DNA from: Plakobranchus ocellatus
Taxonomy: Eukaryota > Mollusca > Gastropoda > Plakobranchidae
NCBI GenBank assembly: GCA_019648995.1
Contig: BLXT01003724.1
Location: 637,456 to 668,652, forward strand
Reading direction: 5' to 3'
DNA length: 31,197 nucleotides
Of the stretch, positions 28,645 to 31,197 are shown piece after piece; positions within the stretch are counted from its first letter, which is position 1; the number at the start of each line of letters is the position of its first letter. Under the pieces are notes generated by a model, which saw only the letters and a program-made list of their open reading frames with translations, did no database searches and was not told the DNA's origin. The position numbers were made by a program, and so were the translations under genes.

Positions 28645-30196
28645 AACAAAAATATTTGATCCAGGGACAAGCCCAATGATTTCTAGATCAAAGTGTGTAT
28701 TCGGACACGGGTACGCATAATCATTTTTGTTTATTCAGGCACATACATTTCTGTGACGTCACAAATTAGGCTATTTTAGACCACATGCATCCTGTTCTAG
28801 GGAGGCACATTTATCAGTACCTGTTTTGACAATTTCCATTGAGTTTTTTCCCTCTCATTTTGAGCATGTTCACTACTACCAGAAAGAAGAGTTGTATTTT
28901 TTCGTCTTTTGTAGAATTTGAGACAGCATCGAGAAATTTCTCCAAAGATTCTAAAATTTTCCTCATCAAAAGACCAAATAAATCTCTCTTTTTTGCATCC
29001 TGACCAGGCAAAGGGCCAGAAAGCCTGCTATGGACTGGCTATACACAGAAACCAAACCATCTTTTTCTATAAATCACTATCCAACCTTCCAAATCACTCT
29101 CTTTCTCTCCCTTACTCTCTCAATAATGACAAAGCACAAATGATGAAAAATACTTTGTTGCTTTATTTTTAAAAAAGAATTTAGTATAGCATGATGTATT
29201 GATATACAATTTTCCTGTGCCACCATTTCTAGATCCAATACTAAAGCACTTTTTTTTTAAAAAATTTAATCTAATTTTATATTAAAATACGTCAAAAAAT
29301 CTCTTTTTTTTTTTAATCAAGGATGGGACCACAGAGAGCATAAAGGCAGTGTGCGATTTTCCATATTTCTGTGGTTTTGTTACTCAAAAATCATTCATAA
29401 ATTTATAACAAGTTTTTAACACCACAAAAATGAAGATTACATTGTTTTTCAACACTTTGCAAAGCTTGATGTCGGTGCAGTGTTTGTAAACCGATTTATT
29501 TCTTTGCTTTTGTTTGTAACGCATGTATTATAATGGTGTTGTACACAAAGTCAGTTTTGAACTTTTTCTCTGAATTTTTTAAAATCCATTTTTATCATTT
29601 TTTTTTTTCACATGGCAAATTAGCCAATTATGAGATTGAATTGGACAACTTATGGGGAAAAATAATTATAAATGTTTTAGCCAATCTAAATCTAAATTAT
29701 ACCAGATCTAGATCCATTATCAAAGACCTTGATCTAATCAAATTGACTACTGAACTTTCGGCTTTTTACTAGATCTAGATCTACCATACACAAATTAAAA
29801 TATTTCACTCAAGGTTTCAATGCAAGTGACCTTTCATCATGTATAAAATGCCGCCAGTTGCTATGTGAGGAGAAAATCACTCTATTCGCTGATGATTCGG
29901 GGTCAAACTGGGCCTGGTGCCGATGTTAGATATATCTCCAATGTTTTTTTTCGACATGACACAGCTTTGAATTATATGTAATTTGCTCATTTCTAGGAAA
30001 AAACTTGTCAGAAATCAAAAGAATGGGTGTTGATTAACGCGAATAAATCTTTCACACAATTTTACGGCCAGGAACTCTTCATTTCATTGGTAGTTGATAT
30101 CAAAGTACATCTAGATCTAGAAATGGTTGGGCCTGTCCCGAGACTACACATAATTAATACTTTCGTCAAAGGCACAGATAGGCCTTATGACACTTG
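28645..30196. other. NSMCE1 upstream region, no confirmed gene
   Basis: It holds a perfect 12-bp palindrome TGTGACGTCACA (28752-28763), several AGATCTAGATC words (about 29705 and 29770), and an unassigned minus-strand open segment at 28821-28999. Otherwise it is AT-rich without recognisable coding sequence. Confidence 0.5.
28821..28999 (-). other. unassigned minus-strand exon-like segment
   Basis: The open segment is bounded by a possible acceptor (CTGGTCAG, next to 28999) and donor (CAG/GTACTG at 28820). It encodes a helix-like sequence, KKRDLFGLLMRKILESLEKF, and then a polar stretch. I recognise no family and see no partner exons nearby, so this may be chance. Confidence 0.2.
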
Positions 30197-30460
30197 GGTA
30201 ATCCTTACCATCTGCTGTCTCTATGATGATTACTCGGGTTTTGTCTAGGCCTACTAATGTAACTAACATAACTAACAAAATGAAGTGGTTTTAGTTGATA
30301 AGATCTAATTTAGAAATAAAACATGAGAGATCTGAAGGAATTGTGTTTCATTTCAACTTTATAGCTTTTCATTTCTAAATCAGACCTTATCATCAACTAA
30401 ACTCACTTCATTTCATCAGTATTATCAGTTTTGTAGATACCGCAGATGGTAAGGATTACC
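30197..30460. mobile_element. second foldback element, 264 bp
   Basis: The outer ends GGTAATCCTTACCATCTGC (from 30197) and GCAGATGGTAAGGATTACC (to 30460) are perfect inverted repeats. The inverted match continues inward with gaps through AAATGAAGTGRNTTTAGTTG and TTTAGAAAT, making arms of about 120-130 bp with a short loop near 30325-30345. The flanks GACACTTG and GTCATTTG are only weakly alike, so a target duplication is not established. There is no coding sequence. Confidence 0.8.
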
Positions 30461-31026
30461 GTCATTTGTAAACTTTTCAACTTTTGGAAAAATCAAGGTA
30501 GAATTGCATTATCCCGCCACTGACATCTCAAAAAAGGAAATGCACCAAACATGCTGAAAATATCTTTAAAAATATTTATTTGCATCAATTAAATTTGTTG
30601 CATTGAATTCAGCATGTAAAAAACCATCAGAAAAATGGTCTCTTGATTTGAAACTCTAGTGGTATTTTTCTGCAATAGCATCAAAATTAGTGTAAAAAAT
30701 AATTCAATAGATCTACTTTTAGATCATAGTTTGGTGCTGAGTAATAGTGGAAATTCAATTTACGGCTTTTAAAATATTATTAATTGCAAAGAAAATATGT
30801 CCCTTTCACTGATTATAATGACAAGTGGAAAAGCATTCAAGCATCCATAGAATTTTAATTGATTTTGTGCATGGCCCTAATTGTGAGTGGTTATATGACT
30901 GTGATGACAAGTTGAAAAGTAAAATTGAACACCCATAGATTTTTTTTTAATCTTGTGTGCATACTCGGAAATCTTTTCTAAGATGAAAATGTAATTGCAG
31001 AGGCCAATTTTTCTTATGTAATTTCA
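30461..31026. other. NSMCE1 upstream or 5'-UTR intron sequence
   Basis: AT-rich, with no gene seen. It ends in a pyrimidine-rich tract and TTTCAG (31022-31027), which may be the acceptor of a 5'-UTR intron just before the NSMCE1 start codon. Confidence 0.5.
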
Positions 31027-31046
31027 GATCTCATATTCGTCCAACA

Positions 31047-31164
31047 ATGGAGGTAGATTCCGATCTAGATCAAGATCGATATGGAGATGGGCACAGATTG
31101 TTTTTACAGAGCATCATGTCTAGAGGCATAATGCACGTCAGTGATGTGAAAAAAGTCTTGTCAG
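31047..31164 (+). CDS. NSMCE1: NSMCE1 (SMC5/6 complex subunit Nse1), first coding exon, 3'-partial
   Basis: Nse1 is a winged-helix and RING-like subunit of the SMC5/6 complex; with Nse3 and Nse4 it supports DNA repair and chromosome maintenance. The ATG at 31047 has a good context (ACAATGG). The exon encodes 39 residues plus one base and ends at donor GTTTGT (31165). GHRLFLQSIMSRGIMHVSDV followed by KKVLS matches the N-terminal HRRFLQLLMTHGVLEEWDVKRL-type helix of NSMCE1. A possible 5'-UTR intron acceptor lies at 31022-31027. The acidic Asp-rich lead (EVDSDLDQDRYGD) overlaps a GATCTAGATC word. The call rests on one short exon, so it is good but not certain. Confidence 0.75.
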
Positions 31165-31197
31165 GTTTGTATTCCCACTAAAAACATTTTTTTTTTT

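Noticed and set aside
29870-29930. LFADD-like text suggesting a reverse transcriptase fragment
   Set aside because: Only five residues fit, with no flanking reverse transcriptase motifs in any frame.
1-31197. CRISPR arrays, bacterial operons, tRNA or rRNA genes
   Set aside because: None seen. The window is eukaryotic in gene structure, and the repeats are microsatellites, minisatellites or foldback elements.

Overview
This is an AT-rich stretch of animal nuclear DNA. It has many simple repeats, short exons with GT-AG introns of 0.2 to 3.5 kb, and decayed DNA transposons. The genes are metazoan. The dispersed AGATCTAGATC-type words and abundant small foldback elements suggest a lophotrochozoan, plausibly a gastropod mollusc. 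That lineage call is an inference from style and not from a diagnostic gene.

Layout, left to right. (1) Positions 1-1126: a microsatellite cluster and intron sequence. (2) 1127-4358, + strand: the last five coding exons of a dystrobrevin gene. They encode 264 residues ending at a TGA, and the 5' part of the gene lies outside the window. (3) 4359-9746: a gene-poor interval between two convergent genes, holding both 3' ends. (4) 9747-24979, - strand: a complete DDX24/Mak5-type DEAD-box RNA helicase gene. I assembled 14 coding exons with matching splice phases, giving 861 residues with all core helicase motifs. Its last intron (9925-13451) carries an antisense, broken Tigger/pogo transposon (about 10340-12946). 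Its third intron carries a TTAA-ended MITE-like element. (5) 24980-31026: DDX24 5' flank, long TC and AGT microsatellites, duplicated AT-rich units, and two foldback elements (28305-28636 and 30197-30460). The first has 76-78 bp arms, an apparent 8-bp target duplication and palindromic CRE sites. Two open exon-like segments here are unassigned. (6) 31047-31164, + strand: the first coding exon of an NSMCE1 (SMC5/6 complex subunit Nse1) gene, which runs off the right edge.

The genes are not an operon or a shared pathway. Dystrobrevin is a membrane-cytoskeleton adaptor, DDX24 is a nucleolar ribosome-biogenesis helicase, and NSMCE1 is a genome-stability factor. DDX24 and NSMCE1 are divergent across about 6 kb; dystrobrevin and DDX24 are convergent.

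I found no convincing new multi-gene system. The most interesting items are the repeated (D/E)-E-S-aromatic-x-x-T-D-D motif in the dystrobrevin tail, a 49-residue internal repeat in the DDX24 N-terminal region, a PCNA-binding-like motif at the end of the dead Tigger transposase, and the CRE-bearing foldback element. All family calls come from recognising protein motifs by eye; no database search was run.
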